A stretch of DNA of 64,000 nt from positions 2,852,001 through 2,916,000 of the forward strand of contig NZ_QTUC01000001.1 of the NCBI RefSeq assembly GCF_003386795.1, written 5' to 3'. This stretch comes from Thermasporomyces composti. Its GTDB lineage: Bacteria; Actinomycetota; Actinomycetes; Propionibacteriales; Actinopolymorphaceae. Positions 1 to 9,723 of this stretch are shown piece after piece. A program made the position numbers and the translations under genes. Under the pieces are notes generated by a model that was not told the DNA's origin, ran no database searches, and saw nothing but the letters and a program-made list of their open reading frames with translations. The first letter of the stretch is position 1. Each line of letters opens with the position of its first letter.

Positions 1-51
1 GCGGAAGGTCCTGGTGCGGGGGTCTGCCCGGCCGGCGTGAAGGGGGCCGAG

Positions 52-891
52 ATGGGCGGGGTCCGACGTCGCCTCGTTCGATTAGCGTTCGTCCTCGGCC
101 TGGTCAGCCTCTGGTTCCCCGTGGCCGCCGCGCCGGCGCACGCCGACGCGCTTCGCTACGTGGCTCTGGGCGACTCGTACTCGTCCGGCGTGGGCACCCG
201 CTCCTACTACTCGGACGGCACCGACTGCAAGCGGTCGCCCTACGCCTATCCAGTGCTGGTGGCCACGCGGCTAGGCGCGGCGCTGTCCTTCGCCGCCTGC
301 TCGGGCGCCACGGTCGCCGACGTGCGTGACAAACAGCTCGCCGGCCTCGACGCGGCGACGAATCTGGTGACCGTCTCGGTCGGCGGCAATGACGCGGGCT
401 GGGCCTCGGTTCTCTTCCGGTGCGCTCAGCCGTGGCCGACGACCTGTTGGGACGAGATCGAGTCGGCGAACGGCTTCATCCGCGATGTCCTCCCCGGCCG
501 ACTGGACTCGCTGTTCACGGCGATCCGTGCGGCCGCGCCGACGGCCCACGTCATCGTGGTCGGCTACCCGCGACTCTTCAACGGCGAGGAGTGCAACCTC
601 GCCGCTCGGATCAGCCCAGGCGAGCAGGCCGAGCTCAACGCGAGCGCCGACCTGCTGGCCGCGACGATCGGCGGTCGGGCGCGCGCGCATGGGTTCGACT
701 TCGTCGACGCCCGTCCCGCGTTCACCGGGCACTCGGTCTGCGACGACGTCGAGTGGATCAACGGACTGTCCAACCCGATCGGCGAGTCCTACCACCCGAA
801 CCGTCTCGGCCAAGCGGGCTACGCCGACCTCGTCGCAGCGGCGGCTGGCGTCCGTGCTTCCCAGACGTCGTCACCGAACCGCAAGGAATGA
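52..891 (+). CDS. secreted SGNH/GDSL-family hydrolase
   Basis: Probable exported esterase or lipase. The protein has a signal peptide (basic start, hydrophobic stretch to about residue 27, likely AHA-D cleavage). Catalytic blocks of the SGNH family follow: GDS with the nucleophile at Ser42, the GGND motif of block III, and SYHPN with the catalytic His near residue 248. Three residues before that His is Glu rather than the usual Asp. The layout resembles Streptomyces extracellular lipases of this family. ATG 52 is chosen because an AGGGGG Shine-Dalgarno sits 5-6 nt before it; GTG 37 is an in-frame alternative. Substrate unknown. It precedes phoD on the same strand with a gap of about 90 nt, so co-transcription is possible. 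Confidence 0.85.
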   Translation: MGGVRRRLVRLAFVLGLVSLWFPVAAAPAHADALRYVALGDSYSSGVGTRSYYSDGTDCKRSPYAYPVLVATRLGAALSFAACSGATVADVRDKQLAGLDAATNLVTVSVGGNDAGWASVLFRCAQPWPTTCWDEIESANGFIRDVLPGRLDSLFTAIRAAAPTAHVIVVGYPRLFNGEECNLAARISPGEQAELNASADLLAATIGGRARAHGFDFVDARPAFTGHSVCDDVEWINGLSNPIGESYHPNRLGQAGYADLVAAAAGVRASQTSSPNRKE

Positions 892-982
892 CGGATCCAC
901 GGAATGACAGGGCACGTCAGGCATCCCCCACGAGCGGCCGGTGCCGCACGAACGTGCCCTCGCTAAGGACAGGAGGACGGAC

Positions 983-2587
983 ATGGTGTCGACGACCGCG
1001 CTCCGGCGAATCCTCGGTCGGCGAGACGTCCTCTCCGGTCTGGCCGGCCTGGGCCTGTTCGCGGCCGGTTTCTCCCACGCTCCGGTGTGGGCGGAGCCGC
1101 GCCTACGCGAGGACCCGTTCACGCTGGGCGTCGCGTCGGGTGATCCGCATCCCGACGGAGTCGTCTTGTGGACCCGTCTCGCGCCAGAGCCGCTCGCCCT
1201 CGACGGCCACGGCGGCATGCCGAACCTGGCGGTTCCCGTCCGGTGGGAGGTCGCGCTCGACGAGCGGTTCCGGCGAGTCGTCCAGCGTGGCGAGGTCCTC
1301 GCCGTGCCGGAGCTCGCCCACGCGGTCCACGTCGAGGTGCGTGGCCTGCGTCCGAACTGGACGTACTTCTATCGCTTCCGCGCTGGACGGTTCGTGAGCC
1401 CGGTGGGCCGAACGAAGACCGCGCCCGCTCCGGGTACGCCGCTCACGACGCTGCGCGTCGGCGTCGCGTCGTGCCAGGTGTGGTGGGGCGGCTTCTACAC
1501 CGCCTACCGCCACATGAGCGACGACGACCTCGCCGTCGTCCTGCACCTGGGCGACTACATCTACGAGAACACGATCCCGGCCGACGGCCTGCACCGCAAG
1601 GTCACCTTGCCCACGGAGATCCGTACGGAACCGTGGACGTTGACCGAGTACCGGTTGCGGTACGCGCTCTTCCGGACCGACCCGGACCTGCAGGCGGCGC
1701 ACGCCGCGCTCCCGTTCGTGGTCACCTGGGACGACCACGAGGTCGACGACAACTGGGCTGGAGACTTCTCGCGCGACCTCGACGTGGATCCCGCGACGTT
1801 CCGGCAGCGCCGGGCGGCGGCTGCCCAGGCCTACTACGAGCACCTGCCGCTCCGTCTGCCCCAGAAGCCGAACGGAGCCGACATCCGGCTGTACCGCCGC
1901 CTCACCTACGGCGACCTGGTGACCGTCCACGTTCTCGACGAGCGCTCCTATCGCGACGACCAGGCCTGTGGGGACGGCCAGCAGGAGGACTGCGCGGAAC
2001 GACTCGACCCGACGCGGACGATGTTCGGAGCGGAGCAGGAGCGCTGGCTGGCCGAGGGCCTCACCGGCGCTCGAACCCGGTGGAACCTGCTCGCGAACCA
2101 GGTACCGATGAGCCAGTTCGACTTGGACGTCGGTGATCCTCTTCCCCTGTTCATGGACGCCTGGGACGGCTACCCCGCGGCCCGTCAGCGCCTCCTCGAC
2201 CTGTTCGCCGACCGACCGGACCTCAACCCCGTCGTGGTGACCGGCGACCGGCATCGCCACATCGCCGCCGAGCTGAAGCTGAACTTCGACGACCCCGACT
2301 CCGCCACGGTCGGTGTCGAGTTCGGCGGCACGTCGATCAGCTCCGACCAAGACGGCGAGGACCTCGACCCACACAGTGAGGTCGTCCTGGCGGCCAACCC
2401 GCACGTGCGGTTCATGAACCACCAGCGCGGCTACCTTCGCCTCACCCTGACCCGCGAGCAGTGTCGGGCTGACCACCTCGTGATGCCTTACGTGTCACGT
2501 CCTGGAGCGCCCATCGCCGTTCGGGCCAGCTTCGTGACCGAGGCGGGCAAGCCCGGCTTGCAGCTCGACACGCAGTCGCGGGTCTAG
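983..2587 (+). CDS. phoD: PhoD-family alkaline phosphatase/phosphodiesterase
   Basis: Exported metallophosphatase for phosphate scavenging from phosphoesters. The N-terminus carries a twin-arginine signal (GRRDVLSG then a hydrophobic stretch), so it is probably exported folded by Tat. The phytase-like N-terminal domain (DPFTLGVASGDP) precedes the metallophosphatase core: ASCQ, HLGDYIYE, TWDDHEVDDNWAGD and the late VVTGDRHRH motif, all typical metal-binding segments of PhoD. I chose ATG 983 because AGGAGG lies 6 nt upstream; a GTG at 941 extends the frame but would bury the Tat motif. Length (534 aa) is normal for the family. No Pho box was recognised upstream. Confidence 0.92.
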   Translation: MVSTTALRRILGRRDVLSGLAGLGLFAAGFSHAPVWAEPRLREDPFTLGVASGDPHPDGVVLWTRLAPEPLALDGHGGMPNLAVPVRWEVALDERFRRVVQRGEVLAVPELAHAVHVEVRGLRPNWTYFYRFRAGRFVSPVGRTKTAPAPGTPLTTLRVGVASCQVWWGGFYTAYRHMSDDDLAVVLHLGDYIYENTIPADGLHRKVTLPTEIRTEPWTLTEYRLRYALFRTDPDLQAAHAALPFVVTWDDHEVDDNWAGDFSRDLDVDPATFRQRRAAAAQAYYEHLPLRLPQKPNGADIRLYRRLTYGDLVTVHVLDERSYRDDQACGDGQQEDCAERLDPTRTMFGAEQERWLAEGLTGARTRWNLLANQVPMSQFDLDVGDPLPLFMDAWDGYPAARQRLLDLFADRPDLNPVVVTGDRHRHIAAELKLNFDDPDSATVGVEFGGTSISSDQDGEDLDPHSEVVLAANPHVRFMNHQRGYLRLTLTREQCRADHLVMPYVSRPGAPIAVRASFVTEAGKPGLQLDTQSRV

Positions 2588-2628
2588 ACCACCCCAGCAC
2601 CGGCGCCTCGCCGACCCTCGGTCATGGG

Positions 2629-2661
2629 ACCGGCTGGCCATCCTGCGGATGGCCAGCCGGT
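2629..2661. terminator. bidirectional terminator hairpin
   Basis: A perfect 15-bp inverted repeat with a 3-nt loop (arms 2629-2643 and 2647-2661; arm begins ACCGGCTGGCC) lies between the convergent phoD and aceA genes. Neither side has a long T-run, as is common for actinobacterial terminators. The position suits termination of both transcripts. Confidence 0.8.
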
Positions 2662-2701
2662 GGCGTGTCGGGGCCAGGCCCGAGTCGGACCGCGTGCGCC
2701 G

Positions 2702-4108
2702 TCACCGTGTCTGGAACTGCTCCTCCTCGGTGGATCCGCGCAGCGCCGTCGTCGAGGAGTCCGGTGAGATCGCGGTGCTGACCAGGTCGAAGTAGCCCGT
2801 GCCGACCTCACGCTGGTGCCTCGTCGCGGTGTAGCCGAACCGCTCGGCGGCGAACTCCCGCTCCTGCAGCGCGACGTAGGCGGGCATTCCCTCACTGGCG
2901 TAGCCCCTCGCCAACTCGAACATCGACGCGTTGAGGGCGTGGAACCCAGCGAGCGTGATGAATTGGAACGTGTATCCCATGTACCCGAGCTCGCGCTGGA
3001 ACTTGGCGATCGTGTCGTCGTCGAGGTGGCGCTTCCAGTTGAACGACGGGGAGCAGTTGTACGCCAGCATCTGGTCTGGGTACTCCGCCTTGATCGCTTC
3101 GGCGAACTGCCGAGCCACGTCGAGGTCGGGAGTGGAGGTCTCCATCCACAGCAGCTCGGCGTACGGCGCGTAGGCCAGGCCACGTGCGATGGCTGCGGGG
3201 AGACCGTTGCGTACCCGGTAGAAGCCTTCAGGCGTGCGCTCTCCGGTGATGAACGGACGGTCTCGTTCGTCGACGTCGCTGGTGATGAGCGTGGCGGCCT
3301 GCGCGTCGGTGCGGGCGATGATGATCGTGGGAACTCCGCACACGTCGGCGGCCAGCCGAGCCGCGTTGAGCGTGCGGATGTGCTGCCCGGTGGGAATGAG
3401 CACCTTCCCACCCAGGTGGCCGCACTTCTTCTCCGACGCCAGCTGGTCCTCCCAGTGCACGCCGGCGGCGCCCGCGGCGATCATCGCCCTCATCAGCTCG
3501 AAGGCGTTGAGGACGCCGCCGAATCCGGCCTCCGCGTCGGCCACGATGGGCGCCAACCAGTACGGCGCGTCGTGCTCGCCTTCGGCCCAGCTGATCTGGT
3601 CCGCCCGCAGCAAGGCGTTGTTGATGCGGCGCACCACGTTGGGGACGGAGTTCGCCGGGTACAGGCTCTGGTCGGGGTAGGTCTGGCCGGCCAGGTTCGC
3701 GTCAGCCGCGACTTGCCACCCGGACAGGTAGATGGCCTTCAACCCCGCCCGAACCTGCTGGACCGCCTGATTGCCGGTGAGCGCGCCCAGCGCGGCGACG
3801 TAGTCCTCGGTCTGCAGCAGGTGCCAGAGCCGCTCTGCGCCAAGCCGAGCCAGCGTGTACTCCTCCTGGATCGAACCGCGTAACCGGATGACGTCCTCGG
3901 CGGTGTACGTCCGCTCGATCCCTCGCCACCGTGGGTTGGTCTCCCACTCGCGTCGCAACTCCTCGGCGGCGCGGCGTGCGGCCGCCTCGATGTCCGCGCG
4001 GCTGGACGTCCGTGCGGCCTCTCGCGGGCGCGAAGCCCGGACCTTGCGCGTGGCGGTTCCCCCGTTGCCCGACCCCGGCGTGGTCGATGTCGGCTCGCTC
4101 GGCGTCAT
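2702..4108 (-). CDS. aceA: isocitrate lyase
   Basis: Cleaves isocitrate to glyoxylate and succinate, the first step of the glyoxylate shunt, needed for growth on acetate and fatty acids. The 468-aa protein contains the family signature KKCGH at residues 227-231, with the catalytic Cys, and the WEDQ and SPSFNW segments of the active site. An AT-poor, Ala/Arg-rich extension of about 45 residues precedes the conserved part. AGGGGGC upstream of the ATG serves as Shine-Dalgarno. It is divergent from the RamB-type regulator at 4227, the arrangement expected for a glyoxylate-shunt gene and its regulator. No malate synthase gene is in the window. Confidence 0.96.
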   Translation of the reverse strand: MTPSEPTSTTPGSGNGGTATRKVRASRPREAARTSSRADIEAAARRAAEELRREWETNPRWRGIERTYTAEDVIRLRGSIQEEYTLARLGAERLWHLLQTEDYVAALGALTGNQAVQQVRAGLKAIYLSGWQVAADANLAGQTYPDQSLYPANSVPNVVRRINNALLRADQISWAEGEHDAPYWLAPIVADAEAGFGGVLNAFELMRAMIAAGAAGVHWEDQLASEKKCGHLGGKVLIPTGQHIRTLNAARLAADVCGVPTIIIARTDAQAATLITSDVDERDRPFITGERTPEGFYRVRNGLPAAIARGLAYAPYAELLWMETSTPDLDVARQFAEAIKAEYPDQMLAYNCSPSFNWKRHLDDDTIAKFQRELGYMGYTFQFITLAGFHALNASMFELARGYASEGMPAYVALQEREFAAERFGYTATRHQREVGTGYFDLVSTAISPDSSTTALRGSTEEEQFQTR

Positions 4109-4214
4109 CGCTGCTGCCCCCTTTGTCGATGACCTCTCCCTGTTACACCTGAGTCTTGGAGGGAACGGGGCAAGACGCGGCGTTCGGCCCTAGAAACTTC
4201 CGCGAATGTTCTCC

Positions 4215-4220
4215 TAGCAT
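4215..4220 (+). promoter_or_regulatory. -10 hexamer of a leaderless promoter for the RamB-type gene
   Basis: TAGCAT ends 6 nt before the GTG start at 4227, and there is no Shine-Dalgarno. This is the usual signature of a leaderless actinobacterial mRNA. No clear -35 was found. Confidence 0.45.
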
Positions 4221-4226
4221 CAAGTT

Positions 4227-5708
4227 GTGTCAGACGTTCGGGGGGAAGAACGCCGGACGATTCCGCAGGATCTGCATCTTGTCACTCTGGGCCAGCGAGT
4301 GCGGCATCTGCGGCGAAGCCGGCGTATGACGCTTGCCGAGCTTGGTCGACGGGTCGGTCGAGCGCCGTCCCAACTGTCCCTGCTGGAGAACGGCCGACGT
4401 GAGCCGAAGCTCTCCCTCGTCAGCAAGATCGCGGCTGCGTTGGACGTTTCTGTCAATGAGCTGTTGTCACCCACGCCCCCGACGCGGCGTGCCGCTTTGG
4501 AGATCGCGCTCGAGGAGGCTCAGCGAGATCCTCGCTACCAGGCGTTGGGTCTGCCGCACCTGCGGGTCGGACCCCGGGTTCCCAGCGAGGTGTTGGAGCA
4601 CCTGGTCGCGTTGTACGACGAGCTCAAGCGCCGGGACAGCAGACCGACGGCGACACCAGAGGACGCACGCGCCGCCAACGCGGAATTGCGCCGAAAGATG
4701 AGGGAGCGTGGCAACTACTTCGGCGAGATCGAACGGCTCGCGATTCAAAGTCTCACCGCGGTCGACTACCGAGGTGGTCCGCTCTCGGACGCCCACGTGG
4801 GAGCGATCGTGGCCCACCATGGCTTCTCCATCCACTACGCCGAGGACTTGCCGGGATCGGTGCGGTCCGTCACCGACCTGCGCCACCGCCGTATCTACCT
4901 GCGCAGCGAGCAGCTGGGGATGCACACGCCGAAAGCTGTCGTCCTCCAAGCTCTCGGCCACGTCATCCTCGATCACCGATCGCCCCGGGACTACGCCGAC
5001 TTCCTGCGGCAGCGCGTGGAGGCGAACTACTTCGCCGCCGCCGTACTCGTGCCCGAACGGGCCGCGGTGCCGTTCCTCAAGCGAGCCAAGGCCGACCGCG
5101 ACCTCGCCATCGAGGATCTGCGGGACGCCTTCTCGGTGTCGTACGAGATGGCGGCGCACCGGTTCACCAACCTCGCGACCCGCCACTTGGACCTGCGTTG
5201 CCACTTCGTCCGCAACGACGAGGCCGGGATCATCTACAAGGCGTACGAGAACGACGGGTTGATCTTCCCGGCCGACGCCAGTGGCGCGATCGAAGGTCAA
5301 CGCATGTGTCGTCGGTGGGCGGGACGGCAGGTCTTCACCGCACCCGAGCGGTTTCCGTCGTACTACCAGTACACCGACACCCCAGACGGCACGCACTGGT
5401 GTGTCGCGCACGTCGACCCGACCCGGGAGCGACACTTCGCGGTGACCATCGGTGTTCGCTACGAGGACTCTCGGTGGTTCCGAGGCCGCGAGACCCGCAA
5501 TCGCGCGGTGTCGGAGTGCCCGTCCGGTTCGTGTTGTCAGCGGCCACCGGCCGAGCTCGCGTCGCGGTGGCAGGGCTGGAGCTGGCCGTCGGCACGAGCT
5601 CATTCGCACGTGCTCGCAGTCCTGCCGCCGGGAGCGTTCCCGGGGGTGGACGAGACGGACGTCTACGGCTTCCTCGAGCGACACGCGCCACCGTCGGCGG
5701 AGAGCTGA
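4227..5708 (+). CDS. RamB-type XRE transcriptional regulator (short-chain fatty acid metabolism)
   Basis: Probable regulator of acetate/propionate metabolism. Residues about 18-80 form a Cro/C1-type helix-turn-helix (LGQRVRHLRRSRRMTLAELG followed by SQLSLLENGRREP). A middle IrrE/ImmA-like region follows (around ALGHVILDH), and the C-terminal half is the Cys-containing domain found in RamB-family regulators (WCVAHVD, CPSGSCCQ). The 493-aa length fits the family. In mycobacteria and corynebacteria RamB controls aceA; here the gene is divergent from aceA across 118 nt, supporting the same role. No clear RamB-type operator (AATTTGCAAA-like) was found in the gap. Confidence 0.88.
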   Translation: MSDVRGEERRTIPQDLHLVTLGQRVRHLRRSRRMTLAELGRRVGRAPSQLSLLENGRREPKLSLVSKIAAALDVSVNELLSPTPPTRRAALEIALEEAQRDPRYQALGLPHLRVGPRVPSEVLEHLVALYDELKRRDSRPTATPEDARAANAELRRKMRERGNYFGEIERLAIQSLTAVDYRGGPLSDAHVGAIVAHHGFSIHYAEDLPGSVRSVTDLRHRRIYLRSEQLGMHTPKAVVLQALGHVILDHRSPRDYADFLRQRVEANYFAAAVLVPERAAVPFLKRAKADRDLAIEDLRDAFSVSYEMAAHRFTNLATRHLDLRCHFVRNDEAGIIYKAYENDGLIFPADASGAIEGQRMCRRWAGRQVFTAPERFPSYYQYTDTPDGTHWCVAHVDPTRERHFAVTIGVRYEDSRWFRGRETRNRAVSECPSGSCCQRPPAELASRWQGWSWPSARAHSHVLAVLPPGAFPGVDETDVYGFLERHAPPSAES

Positions 5709-6090
5709 CAGGTCTCGCGAAACACCGCGAACCGGCCACACGACACCCTGGCGGTGCCGTGTCGGCCGTTCCCGTCGTCAGGGACTAGCGCATCGGCCGG
5801 AACTTCGACCCCGTACCTTTTCGTCTGTATGTCGCGGGCATACGATGACGTGCAAGCGGCACTGGCCCGGTGCCAGGAGGCCGGTGCGGGTCGTCTCGCG
5901 CTGACGCCTCTGGCGACGCTCACCGCGTGACGCCCGCCGCGGTGAGCCGGGCCTTTGACAAGGTGAGAATGGAAGGTTCAGAACGCACTCCCCGAAGACC
6001 GACCCCCCGACGATCGGGGTCACGGACACCGGGATCACAACGCCCGTCACGAGCGGCTGATCCTCGGCCCGGACAGACGGGGGGCCGACG
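5709..6090. other. intergenic region with one possible micro-ORF
   Basis: The 382-nt gap holds no convincing gene. A 33-codon frame from ATG 5829 to TGA 5930 (starting MSRAYDDVQAALARC) begins about 9 nt after a TACCTT hexamer at 5814 and could be leaderless. An imperfect palindrome (5827-5843, arms GTATG/CATAC) overlaps its start. A consensus-like TTGACA at 5955-5960 lacks a matching -10 element. Coding status of the micro-ORF is unproven. Confidence 0.3.
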
Positions 6091-7416
6091 GTGACCAGCG
6101 TGTTGCTCGTCGGGCTGTCAGCCCTGCTCGTGGTCGCCTGCGGAGTTTTTGTCGCGGCCGAGTTCGCCCTGGTCACCGTGAGCCGCCCGGGCGTGGAACG
6201 AGCGGCCGCCCAGGGCCTGCCGGGCGCCCGGGGTGTTCACACGACGCTGAAGTCACTCTCCACCCACCTGTCCAGCGCCCAGATCGGGATCACCCTCACG
6301 AACCTCGCCATCGGCTGGCTCGCCGAGCCGGCGGTGGCTCGCCTGGTCGACGGACCGCTGGTGCGCCTCGGTGTCCCGGACAGCATGGTGACCGGGGTGT
6401 CGCTGACCCTGGCGGTCGTCGGCGTGACCGTGGTCACGATGCTGTTCGGCGAGCTGGTTCCGAAGAACCTCGCGCTCGCCCACCCCTTCGCGGTGGCGCG
6501 GGTCGTCCAGCTTCCGCAGCGCGCGTTCACCGCCGCGACCCGACCTCTCACGGTCGGGCTCAACACGGTCGCGAACCACATCGTCCGGTCGCTGGGCGTC
6601 GAACCTCAGGAGGAGCTGGCGTCCGCGCGCACGCCCGAGGAGCTCGTCTCGGTGCTGCGCAACTCCGCCGAGTCGGGCGTGCTCCCACCCACCACCGCGA
6701 CCCTCGTGGAGCGCGTGCTCCGCTTCGACGACAAGCGCGCCCGTGACGTCCTCACCCCGCGCACCCGCGTGGTGTGGGTGCACGCCGCCGACCCTGTGCA
6801 ACGGGTCGTCGACCTCGCGCGCGAGCACGGCGTCTCGCGGTTCCCCGTGGCCGGCGCCGACCTCGACGACGTGGTGGGTGTGGTCGAGCTGACCGACGCG
6901 GTCGCGGTACCGGTCGCCGAGCGGAGCTCGACACCGGTCGGACGACTGGCCCGGCCCGCGCTCTTCCTGCCGCACACGACCCCGCTCGACGAGGTCCTGT
7001 GGGCGTTACGCGACCACGGCACCGAGCTGTGCGTGGTCGTGGACGAGTACGGCGGCACGGCAGGGATCGCGACGTTCGAGGACGTCGTGGAGGAGATCGT
7101 CGGTGAGGTCGCCGACGAGCACGACGCGCCCCAGGTGACGTTCCGGCGCGACGGTGACGGGTGGATCGTCTCCGGGCTCCTGCGTCCGGACGAGGTTCAC
7201 GCGAAGACAGGGCTGCGGCTGCCTGAGGCGCACGCTCGCTACGAGACGGTCGCGGGTTTCGTCATGCACGTCCTCGGCCAGGTGCCGAGGGTCGGCGACT
7301 CGGCGGAAGTCGATGGCCTGCGCGTCACCGTCGAACGCTTGGACGGCCGCCGCGTCGACCTGGTTCGGATCGAGCGGGTCGCGGTCGACGACGGGGAAGG
7401 AGCCGGCGATGAGTGA
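6091..7416 (+). CDS. CNNM/CBS-domain membrane protein (HlyC/CorC family)
   Basis: Integral membrane protein of the CNNM (DUF21) family, usually linked to Mg/Co transport or resistance. Residues 1-170 hold the transmembrane domain (GLSALLVVACGVFVAAEFAL; LSSAQIGITLTNLAIGW; FGELVPKN). Two CBS motifs follow (ARDVLTPRT; ELCVVVDEYGG) and a CorC_HlyC domain ends the protein. Its stop overlaps the start of a paralogue by 8 nt (ATGAGTGA), so the two are translated as a coupled pair and probably form a heteromer. Start GTG 6091, preceded by a G-rich Shine-Dalgarno. Confidence 0.9.
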   Translation: MTSVLLVGLSALLVVACGVFVAAEFALVTVSRPGVERAAAQGLPGARGVHTTLKSLSTHLSSAQIGITLTNLAIGWLAEPAVARLVDGPLVRLGVPDSMVTGVSLTLAVVGVTVVTMLFGELVPKNLALAHPFAVARVVQLPQRAFTAATRPLTVGLNTVANHIVRSLGVEPQEELASARTPEELVSVLRNSAESGVLPPTTATLVERVLRFDDKRARDVLTPRTRVVWVHAADPVQRVVDLAREHGVSRFPVAGADLDDVVGVVELTDAVAVPVAERSSTPVGRLARPALFLPHTTPLDEVLWALRDHGTELCVVVDEYGGTAGIATFEDVVEEIVGEVADEHDAPQVTFRRDGDGWIVSGLLRPDEVHAKTGLRLPEAHARYETVAGFVMHVLGQVPRVGDSAEVDGLRVTVERLDGRRVDLVRIERVAVDDGEGAGDE

Positions 7417-8557
7417 GGGCGTGGCGTTGGTCGTCGCCATCCTCCTGCTGGCCGGCAACGCCTTCTTCGTGGGCGCGGAGTTCGCTCTCGTCTCGGTCCG
7501 CCGGAGCCAGATCGAGCCGCTGGTGGCCAGGGGATCGCGGCGAGCGCGGGCCACCTTGTGGGCGATCCGCCGGGTGAACCTCATGATGACCGGGGCGCAA
7601 GCCGGCATCACGCTGTGCACGGTCGGCCTGGGTGCGGTCGCCGAGCCGGCGGTCGCCGGCGTGGTGGCCCGCGGGTTGGAGGCGGTGGGCCTGCCCGAGG
7701 GCCTGGCGCACCCGGTGGCGGTGGCGATCTCCCTGTTGCTCGTGGTGGCCCTCCACGTCGTCATCGGGGAGATGGTCCCCAAGAACATCGCGCTGGCCGC
7801 ACCGCTCCAGTCGGCTCTCGTGCTCGGGCCGGTGCTGGGCGCGCTGGTCCGCGCCACTCGCCCAGCTGTCACCGGTGTCACCGGGGTGGCCAACACGTTC
7901 CTGCGGCTGGTTCGGGTCGAACCGAAGGACGAGGTCGCGGACGCGGTGACCCACGAGGAGGTCGCCCACCTGCTCGAGGAGTCCCGCCGCGAAGGGTTGC
8001 TCGACCCCGACGAGCACCGGCTCGCCGAACAGGCGTTGGGCTTCGCCACCTTCACCGCCTCGGACGTGGCGATCCCGCTCGAGTCGGTGGTCTTGGTGGG
8101 ACCGAACGCCACGGCTGCCGAGATCGAGGAGCTCGCGGCGCGGACGGGCCACTCGCGGTACCCCCGCCTGGACGAGCGCGGCCAGCTCACTGGCTACGTC
8201 CACCTCAAGGACGTCCTCACCGACACCGTGGAGCGGCCGTCCGAGCCGATCGCGCCGACAAAGGTGCGGCCACTGCCGGTGATCACCGCCACGACACCGC
8301 TCGTCGACGTTCTCGCCGCGCTGCGCAGTGGGGCGAGCCACCTGGCCCGTATCGACGACGCGGACGGCGGGACGATCGGCGTGCTGACGCTCGACGACGT
8401 CCTGTTGCGACTCGTGCCGGCCCGACACGTCACCGATGCCAGCGCGGAGGAGCCGGCCCCGTCCGCGGCGGCACCGTCCGGCGGAACAGTCCCGCCCGCG
8501 CCGACGGAGGAGCGGCCGGAGCCAGGTGAGCCTGCGGGTCTTCCCACGCGGCGGTGA
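7409..8557 (+). CDS. CNNM/CBS-domain membrane protein, second paralogue
   Basis: Second member of the coupled CNNM pair, 382 aa. The DUF21 membrane domain is clear (ALVVAILLLAGNAFFVGAEF; MMTGAQAGITLCTVGLG; IGEMVPKNIAL), followed by two CBS repeats (residues about 200-330). The CorC_HlyC domain of the first copy is absent; a Pro/Glu-rich low-complexity tail replaces it. ATG 7409 has GGAAGGAG upstream. Functional pairing of a long and a short CNNM gene is common in actinobacteria; the transported ion cannot be read from sequence. Confidence 0.88.
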   Translation: MSEGVALVVAILLLAGNAFFVGAEFALVSVRRSQIEPLVARGSRRARATLWAIRRVNLMMTGAQAGITLCTVGLGAVAEPAVAGVVARGLEAVGLPEGLAHPVAVAISLLLVVALHVVIGEMVPKNIALAAPLQSALVLGPVLGALVRATRPAVTGVTGVANTFLRLVRVEPKDEVADAVTHEEVAHLLEESRREGLLDPDEHRLAEQALGFATFTASDVAIPLESVVLVGPNATAAEIEELAARTGHSRYPRLDERGQLTGYVHLKDVLTDTVERPSEPIAPTKVRPLPVITATTPLVDVLAALRSGASHLARIDDADGGTIGVLTLDDVLLRLVPARHVTDASAEEPAPSAAAPSGGTVPPAPTEERPEPGEPAGLPTRR

Positions 8558-8691
8558 CCGGCCGGGGTGTCGGGGCGGTGATCGGCGGGCCCGTCCGGCC
8601 GGGACGCGCCCACGGCGTACCCTGGGCTCGCCGACCGGGCGGGGCGGGAGCGGCGATGGGTCATCACACTCGGGCACGAGAGGAGACTCCT

Positions 8692-9624
8692 GTGGTGCTA
8701 CGCAGAGCGCTGCTAGCCGCCGCCCGTGGCCGAGGGGTGCAGAAGCTCGCCTCCACGATGCCGGTGTCATCGACGATCGTCTCTCGGTTCGTCGCGGGCG
8801 AGACGGCCGACGAAGCGATCGAGGTGGCCCGACAGCTCCTCGACGAGGGGATCCAGGTCACGATCGACCACCTCGGTGAGCACACCGAGGACCGGGAGGG
8901 TGCCGAGTCGGCGACGAGGGCTTACCTCGATCTCCTCGACCGGCTGTCTCGGGCGGGAGTGGCCCGGTCGTGCGAGGTGTCGCTCAAGCTGTCCGCTCTA
9001 GGGCGGGACCTTCGGCCCGACGGCGAGAAGCTCGCGCTCGAGAACACACGCACGATCGCGCTCGCGGCGCGCAACGCCGGCACCGCGATCTCCATCGACA
9101 TGGAGGACTACACCACGGTCGACTCGACGCTGTCGGTGGTCCAGGAGCTGCGCCGCGACTTCCCGGAGACCGGTGCGGTCCTGCAGGCGTACCTGCGGCG
9201 AACCGAGGGCGACTGCCGGGACCTGGCCTACCAGGGGTCTCGGGTCCGGCTGTGCAAGGGCGCCTACGCCGCGCCGGAGTCGGTCGCGTTCCGGCGTCGG
9301 TCCGAGATCGACCTGTCGTACGTGCGTTGCCTGAAGATCCTCATGGCTGGCCAGGGCTATCCGATGGTCGCCACCCACGACCCGCGGCTCATCGAGATCG
9401 CCTCCGCGCTGGCGATGCGCTACGACCGGTCACCAGGCAGCTACGAGTTCCAGATGCTCTACGGTGTGCGGCCGGAGGAGCAGCGCCGACTGGTCTCCCT
9501 CGGGGACACGGTCCGGGTGTATCTGCCGTACGGCGACCAGTGGTACGCGTACCTGATGCGCCGGCTCGCGGAGCGTCCGGCGTACGTGGGCTTCTTCCTG
9601 CGCTCGCTGGTCACCCGGAGCTGA
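8692..9624 (+). CDS. putA: proline dehydrogenase (monofunctional)
   Basis: FAD enzyme oxidising proline to pyrroline-5-carboxylate. The 310-aa barrel shows the family motifs: VSLKLSALG, SIDMEDYTTVD, QAYLRRTEGDC, VRLCKGAYAAPE and the C-terminal YLMRRLAERP substrate helix. GTG 8692 is chosen because AGGAG lies 6 nt upstream; a longer in-frame extension to 8554 is Gly/Arg-rich and unlike the family. A TACCCT hexamer at 8618-8623 may be the -10 element. The next gene, proC, makes the opposite half of a proline/P5C cycle, and the 33 codons between the two genes are open in the same frame (see the repeat entry). Confidence 0.92.
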   Translation: MVLRRALLAAARGRGVQKLASTMPVSSTIVSRFVAGETADEAIEVARQLLDEGIQVTIDHLGEHTEDREGAESATRAYLDLLDRLSRAGVARSCEVSLKLSALGRDLRPDGEKLALENTRTIALAARNAGTAISIDMEDYTTVDSTLSVVQELRRDFPETGAVLQAYLRRTEGDCRDLAYQGSRVRLCKGAYAAPESVAFRRRSEIDLSYVRCLKILMAGQGYPMVATHDPRLIEIASALAMRYDRSPGSYEFQMLYGVRPEEQRRLVSLGDTVRVYLPYGDQWYAYLMRRLAERPAYVGFFLRSLVTRS

Positions 9625-9645
9625 CCGGCGGAGGAGGTCTGGCAC

Positions 9646-9720
9646 GAGGAGGGCCAGCACGAGAAAGCCCAGCGTGAGGAGGCCCAGCGTGAGGAGGCCC
9701 AGCGTGAGGAGGAGCGAGAG
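9646..9720 (+). repeat. 15-bp tandem repeat, five units, in frame between putA and proC
   Basis: Five 15-bp units, the clearest being GAGGAGGCCCAGCGT (exact twice, 9676-9705), with degenerate copies on both sides. Each unit contains a strong Shine-Dalgarno-like GAGGAGG. Read in the frame shared by putA and proC the units would encode EEAQR repeats, and no stop or start codon occurs between the putA TGA (9622-9624) and the proC ATG. Confidence 0.9.
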
Positions 9721-9723
9721 CGG

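Noticed and set aside
4109-4226. RamB operator between aceA and the regulator
   Set aside because: No AATTTGCAAA-like site was found; regulation is inferred from gene order only.
5955-5960. Consensus TTGACA -35 hexamer
   Set aside because: No acceptable -10 sequence 16-18 nt downstream.
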